Positions 44,326 through 52,192 of a stretch of DNA of 64,000 nt are shown one piece after another. The notes under the pieces were generated by a model. That model made no database searches, was not told the DNA's origin, and was given only the letters and a program-made list of their open reading frames with translations. The first letter of the stretch is position 1. Each line of letters starts with the position of its first letter. This stretch comes from a bacterium (lineage in GTDB: Bacteria > Elusimicrobiota > Elusimicrobia > Elusimicrobiales > UBA9959), in assembly GCA_021811315.1 (NCBI GenBank), contig JAJZPF010000001.1, positions 62,001-126,000 of the forward strand, in the 5' to 3' direction. The position numbers and the translations under genes were made by a program.

Positions 44326-46020
44326 TTAAATTCCTCCTGCCAGCGCGGCAAGCACTTCGTCCGGCGTGAACGGCCGCCCGTCGTATTTAAGGATCGACCC
44401 GGCGGGCTTCAACCCGGTTTCGCGCCGGATAAGCCGGGCCAGCTGGCCGGCGGCGTTGTTCTCCACGGTAAGTACGCGCGCCGACCCCTTCAGCGCGGCC
44501 AGCGTGGCGGCCTCCGGGAAAGGCCAGACTTGCGGATAATGAACGAAACCCGCGTCTTTTACGGCGGCGCAGGCTTCCCGCATAACGCCCAGAGTGGAAC
44601 CGAAACCGCAAAGCATGGTTTTGGCCCCCGGGTTCACCACGGTGGGCGGCAGTATTTCCCTCGCGAGCCCGGCCATTTTAAGGTGCAGGCGTTTCCAGGT
44701 CATCTTAACGCGGACTTCCGCCAATTCGGTAATGTGGCCTTCCGGGCCGTGTTCGTCGCTGTCGGCCCGCGCCAGCGTTCCGGACCGCCCGGGGATGATC
44801 CGGGGCGAAATGCCGTCCGGAGAATACGCGTAGCGGCCCTCCTCCGGATCGACGCCGCTTTTGAAGATGCGCCCCCTGTCGGGCGCTTCGGCCAAAGTAC
44901 CGGGGAATTCTATATTCGTGAACGATTCGGCCAGGTACTGGTCGGAAAGTATCAGCACCGGTACCTGGAAGCGTTCGGCGGTATTGAACGCGCGCTTCGC
45001 GGCCAAAAAGCATTCCGTCGGAGAGCCCGGCGTGTAGACCGCGCGGGCGAACTCGCCGTGCCCGGCATGCAGCACGAAATCGAGGTCTTCCTGCGCGGTG
45101 CGGGTGGGGAACCCGGTGGCGGGGCCGGGGCGCATTACCACGGCTATCACCAGCGGGGTTTCAGTTATTGCCGCCAGGCTCACGCCCTCGCACATCAGGG
45201 CGAAGCCGCCGCCGGAACTGGCCGTCATGGCCCTGACTCCGGCAAAAGAGGCGCCCACGGCCATGTTCACGGCCGCTATCTCGTCCTCGGCCTGTTCCAC
45301 TATTATGCCGTACCTGCCCGCGTAGTCGGCCACCGTGTTCATTATGCCCGTGGAAGGCGACATCGGATAGGCCGTGTAAAATTTGCAGCCGGCGGAGATC
45401 ACGCCCAGGGCGAGCGCTTCGTTGCCGGCCAGCAGGAGGTTGCTGCTGTGCGGCGCGCCGGCAACCCGGAACATACAGCCCTTTATGTTCTCCATGCCGT
45501 AATCATAGCCCTTCAGGGCGGCGGCCTTGTTCGCCGCGGCCACCTCTCCGCCTTTCGCGGAGAACTCGCGCCCGACAGCTTCGCCGGCTTTCTCGAAATT
45601 CTCGCAGGTAAGCGCGGCTATTATGCCCAGGGCGACGGAGTTCGCGTATTTAGGCCCGCCGGCGGCCTGCGCCAGCGCGTAGATGGGCGCGCTGACCCAC
45701 CCATTCTCCAGGTCCTTTACTCCGTAATTTTCCGCGTCGAGCACGAATAAGCCGCCGGGAGCCAGCGCGGTTTTATTCGCCTCCACGGCCTCTTTATCAA
45801 GGGCGATTATCAGATCGGCCTTTTCCCTGGGCGCGTAGACCGGGCGGGCGGCCGCGCGCACCTGGAAGAAATTATTGCCGCCGCGGATGCGGGACATATA
45901 GTCCTGTATAGAAAAAACGTACAGGCCGCTGTCCTTGTAAGTGCGCGCCAGCATCATCCCCGCCGCCACGACGCCGTGCCCGGCTTTACCCGTTATCCTT
46001 ACGCTTATTTCTTCGTTCAT
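44326..46020 (-). CDS. korA: 2-oxoacid:ferredoxin oxidoreductase, fused gamma-alpha subunit
   Basis: The 564-residue protein has an N-terminal gamma-type domain (about 1-185; GKAGHGVVAAG, YMSRIRGGNNF) fused to the pyrimidine-binding alpha domain (YPMSPSTGIMN, EQAEDEIAAVNMAVGASFAG, TASSGGGFALM), as in KorA/IorA-type enzymes. It forms the complex with korB, whose start is one base beyond this stop. Transcription starts from one arm of the duplicated bidirectional promoter; AGAGGG lies just before the ATG. Confidence 0.93.
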   Translation of the reverse strand: MNEEISVRITGKAGHGVVAAGMMLARTYKDSGLYVFSIQDYMSRIRGGNNFFQVRAAARPVYAPREKADLIIALDKEAVEANKTALAPGGLFVLDAENYGVKDLENGWVSAPIYALAQAAGGPKYANSVALGIIAALTCENFEKAGEAVGREFSAKGGEVAAANKAAALKGYDYGMENIKGCMFRVAGAPHSSNLLLAGNEALALGVISAGCKFYTAYPMSPSTGIMNTVADYAGRYGIIVEQAEDEIAAVNMAVGASFAGVRAMTASSGGGFALMCEGVSLAAITETPLVIAVVMRPGPATGFPTRTAQEDLDFVLHAGHGEFARAVYTPGSPTECFLAAKRAFNTAERFQVPVLILSDQYLAESFTNIEFPGTLAEAPDRGRIFKSGVDPEEGRYAYSPDGISPRIIPGRSGTLARADSDEHGPEGHITELAEVRVKMTWKRLHLKMAGLAREILPPTVVNPGAKTMLCGFGSTLGVMREACAAVKDAGFVHYPQVWPFPEAATLAALKGSARVLTVENNAAGQLARLIRRETGLKPAGSILKYDGRPFTPDEVLAALAGGI

Positions 46021-46023
46021 ATC

Positions 46024-46164
46024 GCCCTCTGGCCGCGTTAAGTTTAAATCAATTTTTAGTATACCCGAATAGCGGGCCGGGTAATATGCGTATATTTACC
46101 AGCAATACCGGGTATCTTTACCGATTGCACGGGGGCGGCGGGATGGTGTATTTTATCTTAAAGG
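46024..46164. promoter_or_regulatory. Bidirectional promoter repeat, copy 1
   Basis: About 140 bases nearly identical to 50510-50655. Minus-strand promoter towards korA: TATACT at 46063-46058 with no good -35. The inverted repeat TACCCG-N10-CGGGTA (46062-46083) covers the spacer. Plus-strand promoter: TTGCAC, 18 bases, TATTTT (about 46125-46154), leading to the FAD oxidoreductase gene. GGTAATAT and TACCGGGTAT are possible further regulator half-sites. Confidence 0.8.
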
Positions 46165-46175
46165 CTAAAAAGGCG

Positions 46176-46197
46176 GGCGTCCCTTCTGCGGGACGCC
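46176..46197 (+). other. Leader hairpin before the FAD oxidoreductase gene
   Basis: GGCGTCCC pairs with GGGACGCC over a six-base loop, followed by GGTTT. It lies between the divergent promoter and the ATG at 46251. Possible attenuator or mRNA stabiliser; it is not shared with the second promoter copy. Confidence 0.55.
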
Positions 46198-46250
46198 GGT
46201 TTCCCTGCCTTCGAGAATATTTATTCCTGCTGACAGTAGAGGGCCTATAA

Positions 46251-47900
46251 ATGACCGCCAAGATAGTGATTTTCGGAGCCGGCATCTCCGGGTTAAGCGC
46301 CGCCCATGAATTAGTCCAGTTGGGATACAGCGTTTCAATATATGAAGCTGCCAATGAACCGGGCGGGTTCTTCAGGAGTTACCGGCATCCCCAGGACAAC
46401 CTGCCTACGGAGTACTCCTGGCACGGAATGGGGCCCTGGTATATTAATACTTTCGACTTATTGCGGCACATTCCTTTCAACGAAAAAGGGAACATCTATG
46501 ACCTGGCGCTCTCACGCCCCGTTGATTTCGGGATCTTTCCGGATACGGAGAAAGCCGAATTCTATGACCAGGGGCTTAGGAGCATCCCTAAAATGTTCAG
46601 GATGAACAATTGGGAATTCATTAAATGGTCTTACTTGATGTTTAAAACCTGGACTTCCGGCAACAGGAGCAGGATAAAATACGATAAACTCAACGCGGCG
46701 CAAGCCTGGAAACCTTTAATAAAAGATAAAGCGTATAAAACCTGGCGTTCCTGCTTTGGCCCTTGGATAGGCTCGGATTGGTCAAGAGTTTCCTTGCACA
46801 CCACCGGCGCTTTTTTCAGAAAGCAGCTGACGACAAAAACCATACATAGACATAAAGCCGATAAAGACGGCCCGGGGTGGGCGCAAAAAACCGGTGCAGG
46901 CTGGCTGTTGTTCAAAGGTCCCAGCAGCGAATACTGGTTTGCGCCCTGGGTTAAATACCTTAAAGCGAAAGGTGTAAGCTTCTTTTGGCAGCAACCCCTG
47001 ACAAAATTGGGATTTGACGGGGAGAAGATAGCCGCGGCTTTCAGCCGTGAAGAAAAGATCCAGGGCGACATCTATATCCTCGCGCTCAATCCTTTTATTA
47101 CAGCCGAGATCTTAAGCGCGACTCCCGCGCTTGAGCGGCAGGAAGAATTAAAATTATTCAAACCGCTCATCCAGGGCGGCCCTCATGTCCAGGTTTCTTT
47201 CCGGGTGGCATTTTCCGAGGAAATAAAATTCCCCCGCGCGAGGACCGCCGTAGTGATAAGCGATTCCGAATTCAACCTGACGCTTTTCGCCGAGGAACAG
47301 GTCTGGGATAAAGAAGTGGACCTGGGGCTGAACGTTAAATCCCTTTGGACCGGCACCTCCTGCATCAGCAGCGCCCCGGGAAGGATCTACCGCAACCCGG
47401 TAAACAATTGCACAAAAGATGAATTTAAAGAGGAAGTCAAAGCCCAGATACTCAGCTGCGGCGCGCTTAACGAATTAATTAAAGAAGCCAATAACGGCAA
47501 AGAACTTAAAGACTTCCCGATAATGAAGATAGAAGTCTGGCATGAATGGGAATTCTCCCGTGAAGGGATCAGCTCCCCGCAGCCTAAATGGGTTAATTCA
47601 ACTTATACCGAAGCATACCTGCCTTCCCAGAAAACTCCGGTCCCGAATCTGTTCCTGGCCGGAGCCCACACCAGGACCCGGGCCCAGGTATGGAGTATCG
47701 AAGGCGCCGTGGAAAGCGGCAGAAGAGCCGCGAAAGCTATCGACGGCCGGGTTGAAGTTTTAGACCAGTATCAGCCTGTGTGGTTTAAATTACTGTCGGG
47801 GATAGATGATATTTTATATTCGCTTAAAGCGCCGCAGCTTATTGATTCCGCTTTATTGGTCATGGTTTTATTTTTAGTTTGGATCATTCTTGTTAGATAA
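46251..47900 (+). CDS. FAD-dependent oxidoreductase (phytoene desaturase/amine oxidase-like) with C-terminal membrane tail
   Basis: The 549-residue protein begins with a dinucleotide-binding motif GAGISGLSAAHEL and EAANEPGGFFRS, as in NAD(P)-binding-8 proteins such as phytoene desaturases, HpnE and amine oxidases. The C-terminal FAD motif NLFLAGAHTRT...IEGAVESGRRAA is also present. The last 20 residues are a hydrophobic segment (ALLVMVLFLVWIILVR), so the enzyme is probably tail-anchored in the membrane. No carotenoid or hopanoid genes adjoin it, so the substrate cannot be named. AGAGGG precedes the ATG. Confidence 0.87.
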   Translation: MTAKIVIFGAGISGLSAAHELVQLGYSVSIYEAANEPGGFFRSYRHPQDNLPTEYSWHGMGPWYINTFDLLRHIPFNEKGNIYDLALSRPVDFGIFPDTEKAEFYDQGLRSIPKMFRMNNWEFIKWSYLMFKTWTSGNRSRIKYDKLNAAQAWKPLIKDKAYKTWRSCFGPWIGSDWSRVSLHTTGAFFRKQLTTKTIHRHKADKDGPGWAQKTGAGWLLFKGPSSEYWFAPWVKYLKAKGVSFFWQQPLTKLGFDGEKIAAAFSREEKIQGDIYILALNPFITAEILSATPALERQEELKLFKPLIQGGPHVQVSFRVAFSEEIKFPRARTAVVISDSEFNLTLFAEEQVWDKEVDLGLNVKSLWTGTSCISSAPGRIYRNPVNNCTKDEFKEEVKAQILSCGALNELIKEANNGKELKDFPIMKIEVWHEWEFSREGISSPQPKWVNSTYTEAYLPSQKTPVPNLFLAGAHTRTRAQVWSIEGAVESGRRAAKAIDGRVEVLDQYQPVWFKLLSGIDDILYSLKAPQLIDSALLVMVLFLVWIILVR

Positions 47901-47916
47901 TCTCTAAACCCGGCCT

Positions 47917-48219
47917 TTATTTAATTTTCCTGATCATTTCTTCCACTTCTTCCGCTCCCTCGGCGTATAACTTTTTTTCTCCGGGCGCGAGCTGGTGAAG
48001 CAGGCGCAGGAACTCCCCGGCATGCACTATTTCTTCCTCCGCAATGTCCTTGAGCACCGCAGCGGCCAGCTTGTTATCGGTCGACTCGGCAAGCTGCGTA
48101 TACAGCTGGGTCGCTTCGTATTCCGCGGCCACCATGAAACGGACTGCCCTGACGAGCTCCTCATCCGTAAGCTTCCTGTTGTTCGCTAACCCTGAAAAGG
48201 GCGATCCAAAATCCGGCAT
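47917..48219 (-). CDS. Small ferritin-like protein (encapsulated-ferritin/rubrerythrin type)
   Basis: The 100-residue protein starts with FGSPFSGLANNRKLTDEELV and has two helices with the di-iron-type residues AAEYEATQLY and DIAEEEIVHAGEF. It resembles ferritin-like proteins carried by encapsulins, for example the N-terminal part of the Pyrococcus encapsulin. Such proteins are half-ferritins that oxidise iron as dimers or decamers. No encapsulin shell gene was recognised in the window. It lies next to the cytosolic SOD gene and fits an iron and oxygen defence role. Confidence 0.82.
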   Translation of the reverse strand: MPDFGSPFSGLANNRKLTDEELVRAVRFMVAAEYEATQLYTQLAESTDNKLAAAVLKDIAEEEIVHAGEFLRLLHQLAPGEKKLYAEGAEEVEEMIRKIK

Positions 48220-48309
48220 ATCTATTCTCCTTTATAATTATTCCCGGCTTGCGCATGATACACAAGCCGGGCAATACCGCGCGGCGGGCCTTTCCCGCGC
48301 AGGCGGCTG

Positions 48310-48930
48310 TCAGCCGAGGTTCGCAGCCGCGAACTCCCAGTTGATCAGTTTCTCGAGAACAGCGCTGACATAGTCCGCGCGGCGGTTCTGATAGTCCAGG
48401 TAGTAGGCGTGTTCCCACACGTCGATAGTCAATAACGGCTTCATACCCTTGGTCAGCGGCGAATCAGCGTTGCCGGTCTTGACCACCTTCAGCTTGCCGC
48501 CGTCCAGCGCGAGCCAAGCCCAGCCGCTGCCGAACTGGGTTGTTGCCGCAGCCGCCAGTTCCTTCTTGCAACCATCCAGGTTTCCAAAAGCGGCATCTAT
48601 CTTCAGTTTCAGCGCGGCAGGCGGTTCACCGCCGCCCTTCGGCATCAGGCTGCGCCAGTAGAACGCATGGTTCCAGGCTTGCGCGGCATTATTAAAGATC
48701 GCGGCATCGTCCGCTTTACCGGCTGTCGCGGTGATTATTTCTTCCAGCGTCAGCTCCGCGAACTTCGTTCCCGCCGCCAGCTTGTTGAGGTTATCCACGT
48801 ATCCCTTGTGATGCTTTCCGTAATGGAAGCCGATAGTATTCGCCGAGATCACCGGGGCCAGCGCGCTATCCGCGTATGGCAGGGCCGGAAGCATATGCGG
48901 AGCCGCGCTTGCAGTTTTATTTTTGTTCAT
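48310..48930 (-). CDS. sodB: Cytosolic iron superoxide dismutase
   Basis: The 206-residue protein is a standard Fe/Mn SOD without a signal peptide. Ligands fit His in [17 protein letters not shown], His in AWNHAFYW, and Asp and His in [25 protein letters not shown] and GSGWAWLA favour the iron form. AGGAGG lies close before the ATG. It is distinct from the exported SOD at 37023, giving the cell one enzyme per compartment. Confidence 0.95.
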   Translation of the reverse strand: MNKNKTASAAPHMLPALPYADSALAPVISANTIGFHYGKHHKGYVDNLNKLAAGTKFAELTLEEIITATAGKADDAAIFNNAAQAWNHAFYWRSLMPKGGGEPPAALKLKIDAAFGNLDGCKKELAAAATTQFGSGWAWLALDGGKLKVVKTGNADSPLTKGMKPLLTIDVWEHAYYLDYQNRRADYVSAVLEKLINWEFAAANLG

Positions 48931-48983
48931 TGTTTTTCCTCCTGATATATTTACGTAAACCTAACGCCGCATTTACAGCAACT

Positions 48984-49103
48984 TCAGGACTTAAGGAACG
49001 CCAGAGGGCGGGAGTTGAGTTTGTCCTTGTGCCTATACGCAAGGCCGTGCGGCGCGCCCGCGTAGACCTTGAGGACCGCGTTCTTAACCAGCTTTGCAGA
49101 GCG
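48984..49103 (-). pseudogene. 3' remnant of an alpha/beta hydrolase gene
   Basis: In a frame different from the lpd-like gene, the minus strand reads RSAKLVKNAVLKV, YAGAPHGLAYRHKD and LNSRPLAFLKS, then TGA. This is the usual C-terminus of chloroperoxidase/esterase-type hydrolases, including the GAPHG catalytic His region. The first 15 or so codons overlap the 3' end of the lpd-like gene; the rest of the hydrolase is missing. The remnant marks a rearrangement joint. Confidence 0.75.
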
Positions 49104-50499
49104 TGCGCCCGCGGCCGCGCAGCTTGGCGGACAGGTCTTCCAGCGCTTCGCGCAGCCCCTCCTCCAGGACGGGGTGGTACACCGGCAGGCGCAGCATCTC
49201 CGATACCGTCATTTTCTTCTCGATGCACCAAGCCAGCAGATGCGCCGCGTGCTCCGCGCGCGGCCCGGCTATCTCCGCGCCGAGCAGCAGCCCCGTGCGC
49301 TTCCCGCCATAAACCTTCAGCCTGCCGCGGCCGGCGTTCATAATGCGCGCCCGGCCCTGATCTTTATACTCCAGCTCGCCGCAGCAGAAGGCTCCAGGCG
49401 CCAGTTCTTTGCGCGCTTTGCCGACCACGGCGAGCTGCGGGTCGGTGAAGGCGATGGCCAGCTGGCAATACCGCCGCTCGGCCTCCACCCTGGGATAGCG
49501 GGCCGCGTTGCGCCCGGCCACCCGGCCCTCGAAAGCGGCTTCGTGTTGGGACGGGCGGAAGGGGTCCGCATCGCCCGCTATGAAGAAACAGGTAGAGCCG
49601 ACGCGCATAGTGCCGGTATCGGCTTGCGGCAGGCCGCGGCCGTCGAGCGGCATACCGGTCTTTTCCAGGCCTAAATTATCCAGCGCGGGCCGCTGCCCGG
49701 CGGCTACCAGCACGCCATCAAAGGCCCCGGAGCGCTTTTTGCCCGCGGCGTCCTTGTAGGAGACGCGCAGCAGTTTCCCCTCCCGCTTCAGGCCCGCCAA
49801 CTGGTGATGCGGGCAGAGATCCAGCTCGGAGGAAAATATTTTTATCGCCTCCTCGCGCAGCGCCGGGTCCGTAAGCGGGCCCAGCAGGCGGTCCAGCCCC
49901 AGCACGGTTACCCTTACCCCCAGGCGGCTGAGCGCCTGCCCCAGCTCCAGCCCGATAAGCCCCGCCCCCACTACCAGCAGGCGGGCGGGGAGCTTCTTGA
50001 GCTCAAAAATATTCTCGCGGGTAAGCAGGAACTCCGGATAGGCCTGGTACGGCTTCGGCACCAGGGTCACGCTACCGGTGGCAATAACGGCGGCCTTGAA
50101 CTCTATGGTCCTGCCGCCGGCCGTAAGCGTACGCGGGCCCGTGAACTCGGCGCGCTCTTTGAGCAGCTGCTTTTTTGCCAGGAGTTCGTTGCATTCGTCC
50201 ATCGTCGAGACCACAAAGGCGTCCCGCCCGAGCCTTACTTTGCGCAGAACCTCGGAGCCGTCCACGCTGACCCTGGCCTTCACCCCGTAAAGGGCGGCCT
50301 GCCTGGCGCCGTGCGCCGCCTCGGCGGCCGCTATCAGCAGCTTGGAAGGCATGCAGCCCACGCGCGCGCAGGTGGTGCCCAGCGGGCCGGGGTCCAGCAT
50401 TATGGTTTTGGCCCCCGCCTTTACCGCGTAATACCGCGCGAAAAGCCCCGCCGTCCCCGCCCCGATAACCGCCACATCCACCTTCATATTTTTAGCCAT
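49084..50499 (-). CDS. Dihydrolipoamide dehydrogenase-like flavoprotein
   Basis: ATG 50499 is chosen over a TTG at 50541; AGAGGG lies 12 bases upstream, and ATG 50487 is also possible. The 471-residue class-I pyridine nucleotide-disulfide oxidoreductase has GAGTAGLFARYYAVKAG, the redox pair in GTTCARVGCMPSK, NAD motif GAGLIGLELG and a C-terminal interface domain with VYHPVLEEGL, matching the catalytic His-Glu pair. It could be a lipoamide dehydrogenase, transhydrogenase-like or other NADH-disulfide enzyme. No lipoylated complex genes adjoin it. Confidence 0.87.
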   Translation of the reverse strand: MAKNMKVDVAVIGAGTAGLFARYYAVKAGAKTIMLDPGPLGTTCARVGCMPSKLLIAAAEAAHGARQAALYGVKARVSVDGSEVLRKVRLGRDAFVVSTMDECNELLAKKQLLKERAEFTGPRTLTAGGRTIEFKAAVIATGSVTLVPKPYQAYPEFLLTRENIFELKKLPARLLVVGAGLIGLELGQALSRLGVRVTVLGLDRLLGPLTDPALREEAIKIFSSELDLCPHHQLAGLKREGKLLRVSYKDAAGKKRSGAFDGVLVAAGQRPALDNLGLEKTGMPLDGRGLPQADTGTMRVGSTCFFIAGDADPFRPSQHEAAFEGRVAGRNAARYPRVEAERRYCQLAIAFTDPQLAVVGKARKELAPGAFCCGELEYKDQGRARIMNAGRGRLKVYGGKRTGLLLGAEIAGPRAEHAAHLLAWCIEKKMTVSEMLRLPVYHPVLEEGLREALEDLSAKLRGRGRTLCKAG

Positions 50500-50509
50500 A
50501 CCGATATAT

Positions 50510-50655
50510 TGCCCTCTGGCCGCATTAAATTTATAAATCAATTTTTAGTATACCCGAATAGCGGGCCGGGTAATATGCGTATATTTACCAGTAATACCGG
50601 GTATCTTTACCGATTGAACGGCCGCGGCGGGATAGTGTATTTTATCTGAAAGGCC
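50510..50655. promoter_or_regulatory. Bidirectional promoter repeat, copy 2
   Basis: Near-identical to 46024-46164 in the same orientation. Minus promoter towards the lpd-like gene: TATACT at 50552-50547 with inverted repeat TACCCG-N10-CGGGTA at 50551-50572. Plus promoter towards wrbA: TTGAAC, 18 bases, TATTTT (about 50615-50644). The core between the two -10 boxes is conserved almost base for base; the leaders differ. Confidence 0.8.
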
Positions 50656-50687
50656 TTAAAGGCCGGAGAAAATATAAGGAGAGAACC

Positions 50688-51311
50688 ATGAAAATTCTTG
50701 TCGTTTACTATTCAATGTACGGGCATATTTACCAGATGATGCAGGCGGCCGTAGAGGGCGCAAAATCCGTCAAAGGCGCGGAAGTCACGCTTAAGCGCGT
50801 TCCGGAAACGCTGCCTAAAGAAGTTATCGCGCAGATGGGCGCTGCGGACGCGCAGAAAGCGCAGGAGAAAGTGGAGGTCTGCACGGTGGAAGACCTGGCC
50901 GCCGCCGACGCTATCATCTTCGGCACGCCCACGCGCTTCGGAAATATGTGCGGGCAGATGCGCCAGTTCCTCGATTCCACCGGCGGCCTGTGGGGGAAAG
51001 GAACCCTGGTAGGCAAGGTCGGCAGCGTGATCTCCAGCTCCGCCACGCAGCACGGCGGGCAGGAATCCACCATCCTCTCTTTCCATACCACGCTGCTTCA
51101 CCACGGCATGGTCATAGCTGGGCTGCCTTATTCTTTCAAGGGGCAGATGAGCATCGCGGAAATAACCGGCGGCTCACCCTACGGCGCGACCACCATAGCG
51201 GGCGGCCAGGGAGAACGGATGCCGAGCAAGAACGAGCTGGAAGGCGCGAAGTTCCAGGGCAGGTATGCGGCCCAGCTGGCCGAAAAGCTCGCCGGGATAA
51301 AGTTGGGCTGA
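50688..51311 (+). CDS. wrbA: NAD(P)H:quinone oxidoreductase, WrbA family
   Basis: The 207-residue flavodoxin-like protein has an N-terminal FMN phosphate loop [30 protein letters not shown] and [13 protein letters not shown], all typical of WrbA. It reduces quinones by two electrons, avoiding semiquinone radicals, and uses FMN. AAGGAGAG lies before the ATG. It starts a plus-strand unit with a hydrolase and cydAB, so quinone reduction and the quinol oxidase are expressed together. Confidence 0.95.
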   Translation: MKILVVYYSMYGHIYQMMQAAVEGAKSVKGAEVTLKRVPETLPKEVIAQMGAADAQKAQEKVEVCTVEDLAAADAIIFGTPTRFGNMCGQMRQFLDSTGGLWGKGTLVGKVGSVISSSATQHGGQESTILSFHTTLLHHGMVIAGLPYSFKGQMSIAEITGGSPYGATTIAGGQGERMPSKNELEGAKFQGRYAAQLAEKLAGIKLG

Positions 51312-51394
51312 GCGCCGCGAAAGCCGGTTTCGCGGACATCGGAGCTTTTCTTCCGGGCACGACCGTGCCCGGGGAGATCAAGGAGGCGGGAACC

Positions 51395-52189
51395 ATGGAA
51401 GGAACGGTGAACGGCATCTCATTCGAGGACAGCGGGCCGCGCGACGGAATACCCGTGGTTTTTATCCACGGCTTCCCGTTCGACCGCACCATGTGGGAAC
51501 TCCAGATGAAGGAGGCCGGGAAAATTCGCCGCGCGCTCGCCTATGACGTGCGCGGGCACGGCCGGAGCGAGGCCGGCGACGGGCAATACAGCGTGGAACT
51601 CTTCGTGGACGACCTGGTGGCCCTGCTCGACCATCTCAGGGTGGATCGCGCCGTTCTCTGCGGTCTTTCCATGGGAGGCTATATCGCTCTCCGCGCCGCC
51701 GAACGCCAGCCGGAGCGTTTAAGCGGGCTGGTCCTGTGCGACACGAAAAGCAGCCCCGACACCGACGAAGCTAAAATAAAACGCGCCGCCGCCATCACCG
51801 CCGTGAAAAAATACGGCGTCCCCAAGTTCGCCGAAGAGTTCATAAAAGCGGTCCTGACGGAAAACACTCTTAAAACAAAACCCGCTATAGCGAGCTCTCT
51901 TCTGAACAGCGTCCTCGGAAACTCCCCGCTGGGTATCTCCGGGGCTTTGCTCGCGATGGCCGCGCGGACGGACACCACCGCCGCTTTGGCGAAGATAGCC
52001 GTCCCCGCTTTGATCCTCGTCGGGGAGCATGATAAGATTACGCCGCCCTCCGCAGCGGAGGCCATGCTTAAAGCTCTTCCGAAAGCGGAGATGCACGTGA
52101 TCCCCGGAGCGGCCCATATGTCCAATTTGGAAAACCCGGCCGTCTTTAATGAAAAGCTCCTGGCCTTTCTGAAACAGCAGAGAATATAA
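51395..52189 (+). CDS. Alpha/beta hydrolase (3-oxoadipate enol-lactonase-like)
   Basis: The start ATG 51395 has AGGAGG eight bases upstream. The 264-residue protein has HGFPFDRTMW (oxyanion loop), nucleophile S92 in CGLSMGGYIA, acid in VGEHDKITP and His in PGAAHMSNLE. This is the pattern of PcaD-like hydrolases. The substrate is unknown. It sits between wrbA and cydA and ends three bases before the cydA start, so it is part of this operon. Confidence 0.88.
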   Translation: MEGTVNGISFEDSGPRDGIPVVFIHGFPFDRTMWELQMKEAGKIRRALAYDVRGHGRSEAGDGQYSVELFVDDLVALLDHLRVDRAVLCGLSMGGYIALRAAERQPERLSGLVLCDTKSSPDTDEAKIKRAAAITAVKKYGVPKFAEEFIKAVLTENTLKTKPAIASSLLNSVLGNSPLGISGALLAMAARTDTTAALAKIAVPALILVGEHDKITPPSAAEAMLKALPKAEMHVIPGAAHMSNLENPAVFNEKLLAFLKQQRI

Positions 52190-52192
52190 CTT

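Noticed and set aside
44185-45750. 521-codon plus-strand open frame opposite korA and korB
   Set aside because: Shadow of motif-complete Kor genes on the minus strand.
46176-46197. Hairpin as a terminator of a minus-strand transcript
   Set aside because: No minus-strand gene ends there and the following bases on that strand are not T-rich; a leader element is more likely.
50948-51394. Upstream extension of the hydrolase gene at 51395
   Set aside because: It overlaps wrbA in another frame, and the ATG at 51395 has a strong AGGAGG at proper distance and starts the conserved domain.
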